A DNA stretch of 6,328 nt from positions 1 through 6,328 of the forward strand of contig DGHF01000155.1 of NCBI GenBank assembly GCA_002392545.1. Direction: 5' to 3'. Positions within the stretch are counted from its first letter, which is position 1; each line of letters opens with the position of its first letter. Below, one piece after another: positions 4,056 to 6,328 of this stretch. The position numbers and the translations under genes are program-made. Origin of the DNA: Ruminococcus sp. UBA3855 (GTDB taxonomy: Bacteria > Bacillota > Clostridia > Oscillospirales > Ruminococcaceae). The notes beneath the pieces were generated by a model that was not told the DNA's origin, did no database searches, and saw only the letters and a list, made by a program, of their open reading frames with translations.

Positions 4056-6328
4056 ATGAAATCAAAATCTCTGAAATCCAGAATTTTAAGTGCATTTCTC
4101 GCCTGTGCAATGGCAGTTCCGGCACTTTCGGCAGATATGCTCACAACCAATACTCTAACTGCTTCGGCAGCAACAACCGACTGGAAATTCGATTTCGGTA
4201 ACGGCGGTACTTCTTCCGGCTTTACCGGAGTCACCGCAGGAACAGCTTACAGCAGTTCCCTCGGTTATGGTTTCGCACAGACCGGAAACGTTTCCGACGT
4301 GAACGCAGGCGGAAGCGGTGCAGGAAGTGACGCTGTTTCATTCAATTCAGATGATGCTTCCAATACATTTAGTGTAGACTTGCCAAAGGGTCTTTATGAA
4401 GTCAAAGTCACTGTAGGCAATGCGCCCAGATGTTCCATCAAAATGGAGGGTATGCTCCAGATGATGAACCTCACCCGACTGAATGCGACAGAAACCGTTC
4501 AGATTCCTGTCACAGATGGTCAGCTGAATATTCAGGCTGTTACTGGTATTGCAAACGGTCAGCGTTCCATTTCTGCTGTCGAAATCAAGCAGATTAACAA
4601 CACTGGCACAATGAATCCTACTATCTGGATTTGTGGTGATTCCACCGTAGCCAATTATTACAATCAGGCAGATACCGCCCAGCACGGATGGGGGCAGTTA
4701 ATCGGAAACTACCTCAAGGGAACATCTGTTGAAAATTATCAGATTCGCAATATGGCGACTTCCGGTCAGTATGCTAAGGGATTTGTAGATGGCGGTCAGT
4801 TTGTTCCGATTGAAACCTACGGAAAAGCAGGAGACTATTACATCATTTCCATTGGTATCAATGACACCAACTATTCCAATGCTGATGAATACACAAGCTA
4901 TGTCACGGATATGGTTCAGAAAGCCAAAGCTAAGGGAATGACTGTTTATCTTGTAAAACAGCAGGGCAGACATGGCGACTTGAGCCGTGAGAAATTGCTC
5001 TCCGGAAGATGGTTCGGCGGTCAGCTGGATGCAATCGGGGCTTCTGAAAATGTGAAAGTCATTGACCTTTTCAACGCTTGGCAGGATTTCGGCTTGACTC
5101 TCGGATATGACGGAATGACGGAATACTACGCAGATAATGACGACTTGCATCAGAGTTTGAAAGGCTCTAGCAAACTGGCTGAATTGATGGCGGAGCTGGT
5201 CTTCAAACAGCCCGAAGAAGGAGCTGCCATTTCAGAAGGTACTACTTTCATGCTGAGAAACGGCAATTCTGGAAAATATCTTTCCATTGAAGGCGACCCA
5301 AAGGACGGCGGAAATGTCTCACAGACGGAATCACCCGACATCAACAACAAAAAAGCCCTCTGGAAGGCTGTTCCGGCTTCTGATGGCTATTACTATATCT
5401 ATAACTGCGCCGGAGACGGTTCACAGCTCCTTGACGTTGCCTATAATAATGCCACCAATGGCACGAATATTGGTACATGGAGCGCAACCGGTGCGGATGC
5501 TCAATTGTATAAGTTCATTCAGCAGGACAACGGCAGTTATGTTATTGCTACCAAAGTAACCAACGACAAGAGCGCAGTCGAAATCATCGGTGCATCCAAT
5601 GACGAAAAAGCAAACGCTCAGGAATGGGAAAGAAATGGTCATGCTTGTCAGACATGGTTCATTGATGCTGTAACTGAAAGTGAAAGCGAAGTCATTCAGG
5701 GCGATTTGAACGGTGACGGCGTTGTGAATGTCATTGACGTTGCCTTGATGAAACGCCAGCTCAAACAAGATACCATTTCCCACGAAAACCGCAGAGTTTC
5801 CGACCTCAATGGTGATACTTCCATCAATGCGGATGATGTGAAAATCCTCACAGATTTCGTTCATGGCAAGGGAAATATTGTCAGCAAGGCAACCGGAAAA
5901 AATGTTTACTATGCAACAGATGCTACTTTCACAAGAGGCTGGAAAGAAGATACTAACGCTGGTTTCACTTCCAAAAATTACCTGAATCTTGATAATACTG
6001 TCGGCAGTTTCGTGGAATTTAATGTCAATGTTCCTGTTGCTGGTAATTACCTCTGTACTTTCAATATTGCTAACGGAAGCAAGAACAACCGCCAAATGAA
6101 AATTCAGGTCAATGATAATGCTGATTACTGGATTCAGGATTTCCTGTCAACCGAAACTTGGACAGTATGGAATGAGCGTGCAATTGTTCTTCCTCTCGTA
6201 GCCGGAAATAATACCATCCGTCTTACTTCCATCACTCCGGAAGGTGGCCCTAATATTGACTACCTCCGCACAGAGTGGACAGATGAACCCATTGCAGAAA
6301 CTTATGTTGAACCTGAACCAGAACCAGA
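4056..6328 (+). CDS. Secreted, dockerin-bearing rhamnogalacturonan acetylesterase (CE12) with CBM13- and CBM35-like modules; 3' end outside the window
   Basis: 757 codons are open with no stop. Modules: signal peptide 1-38 (KSKSLKSR basic region, core LSAFLACAMAV; likely cut ASA|A after 38, A26 as alternative); N-terminal beta-sandwich 42-185 (WKFDFG..., LGYGF), typical of long bacterial CE12 esterases; SGNH esterase 190-385 with GDST (nucleophile S196), NMATSG (G237), GIND (N269) and DDLH (D362, H365), so all four catalytic blocks are present; CBM13-like ricin fold 396-539 (FMLRNGNSGKYLSIEG, QTW at 532-534); type I dockerin 549-605; CBM35-like 615-741 ending NIDYLRTEW; then a Pro-Glu linker (EPEPEPE). 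It removes acetyl groups from rhamnogalacturonan outside the cell and docks to a cohesin-bearing scaffoldin. The dockerin is internal, so at least one more module follows; a second CE12 domain is my guess from memory of R. flavefaciens cellulosome architectures. Single-gene transcript with its own promoter and an excellent ribosome binding site. No truncation is seen. Confidence 0.92.
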   Translation, partial: MKSKSLKSRILSAFLACAMAVPALSADMLTTNTLTASAATTDWKFDFGNGGTSSGFTGVTAGTAYSSSLGYGFAQTGNVSDVNAGGSGAGSDAVSFNSDDASNTFSVDLPKGLYEVKVTVGNAPRCSIKMEGMLQMMNLTRLNATETVQIPVTDGQLNIQAVTGIANGQRSISAVEIKQINNTGTMNPTIWICGDSTVANYYNQADTAQHGWGQLIGNYLKGTSVENYQIRNMATSGQYAKGFVDGGQFVPIETYGKAGDYYIISIGINDTNYSNADEYTSYVTDMVQKAKAKGMTVYLVKQQGRHGDLSREKLLSGRWFGGQLDAIGASENVKVIDLFNAWQDFGLTLGYDGMTEYYADNDDLHQSLKGSSKLAELMAELVFKQPEEGAAISEGTTFMLRNGNSGKYLSIEGDPKDGGNVSQTESPDINNKKALWKAVPASDGYYYIYNCAGDGSQLLDVAYNNATNGTNIGTWSATGADAQLYKFIQQDNGSYVIATKVTNDKSAVEIIGASNDEKANAQEWERNGHACQTWFIDAVTESESEVIQGDLNGDGVVNVIDVALMKRQLKQDTISHENRRVSDLNGDTSINADDVKILTDFVHGKGNIVSKATGKNVYYATDATFTRGWKEDTNAGFTSKNYLNLDNTVGSFVEFNVNVPVAGNYLCTFNIANGSKNNRQMKIQVNDNADYWIQDFLSTETWTVWNERAIVLPLVAGNNTIRLTSITPEGGPNIDYLRTEWTDEPIAETYVEPEPEP
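5700..5870 (+). other. Type I dockerin module inside the CE12 protein
   Basis: Two calcium-binding loops are complete. Repeat 1 is GDLNGDGVVNVIDVALMKRQL, with ligands D550, N552, D554, N558 and D561. Repeat 2 is SDLNGDTSINADDVKILTDF, with D583, N585, D587, N591 and D594. The residues at loop positions 10-11, which decide cohesin choice in well-studied dockerins, are Val-Ile in repeat 1 and Ala-Asp in repeat 2. The two faces are therefore not equivalent. NV-ID-x-x-LMKR in repeat 1 resembles the NVFDLCLMKR style I associate with R. flavefaciens. Confidence 0.9.

Noticed and set aside
4037..6095. Five long minus-strand frames (4037-4234, 4347-4685, 4698-5150, 5150-5350, 5421-6095)
   Set aside because: They lie opposite the strongly coding esterase gene, lack ribosome binding sites and show no protein-like motifs. 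They arise from its codon bias.

Overview
The window looks like chromosomal DNA of a fibre-degrading Ruminococcus, probably close to R. flavefaciens. The evidence is a secreted pectin-acetylesterase that carries an internal type I dockerin, a CBM13-like and a CBM35-like module and a Ruminococcus-style signal peptide. Strong Gram-positive ribosome binding sites and T-rich intrinsic terminators fit this. The species is an inference.

Layout from left to right. (1) The 3' end of a plus-strand AAA-ATPase-like/PD-(D/E)XK gene (2-148) is closed by its own terminator (168-195). (2) A roughly 345-bp AT-rich segment with about 26-bp inverted ends (about 282-626) looks like a transposase-less insertion or MITE-like remnant. 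It cuts the minus-strand start of a SipW/TasA-type secreted protein after about 34 codons (574-729). (3) From about 3651 down to 909 lies a minus-strand block. It begins with a consensus sigma-A promoter and ends with an excellent terminator. In transcription order it holds a TasA/camelysin-like membrane-anchored protein (3624-2998), the first third of a SipW-like signal peptidase (2980-2792), a McrB-like AAA+ fragment fused in frame to a DUF2357-like fragment (2754-1855), and three small proteins with membrane and/or coiled-coil character (1934-1650, 1653-1192, 1186-950). (4) A gene-free AT-rich stretch (3625-4055) holds a plus-strand hairpin and terminator with no gene before them, a possible LacI-type or cre-like operator, and a sigma-A promoter. 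(5) The plus-strand CE12 gene starts at 4056 and stays open to the window end. It has no stop codon here.

How it fits together. The right part is ordinary cellulosomal enzymology: an exported esterase that deacetylates rhamnogalacturonan, docks to a scaffoldin and binds its substrate through accessory modules. The minus-strand block is the odd part. Nearly every gene in it is shortened, fused or start-less at a clean junction, while its frames remain readable. This suggests recent serial deletions in what was once one operon combining SipW/TasA-type export with a McrB/DUF2357 (McrBC-like) pair and small membrane/coiled-coil proteins. That combination is the main candidate for an undescribed system, but here it is probably non-functional. 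Chimeric assembly is an alternative that must be excluded.
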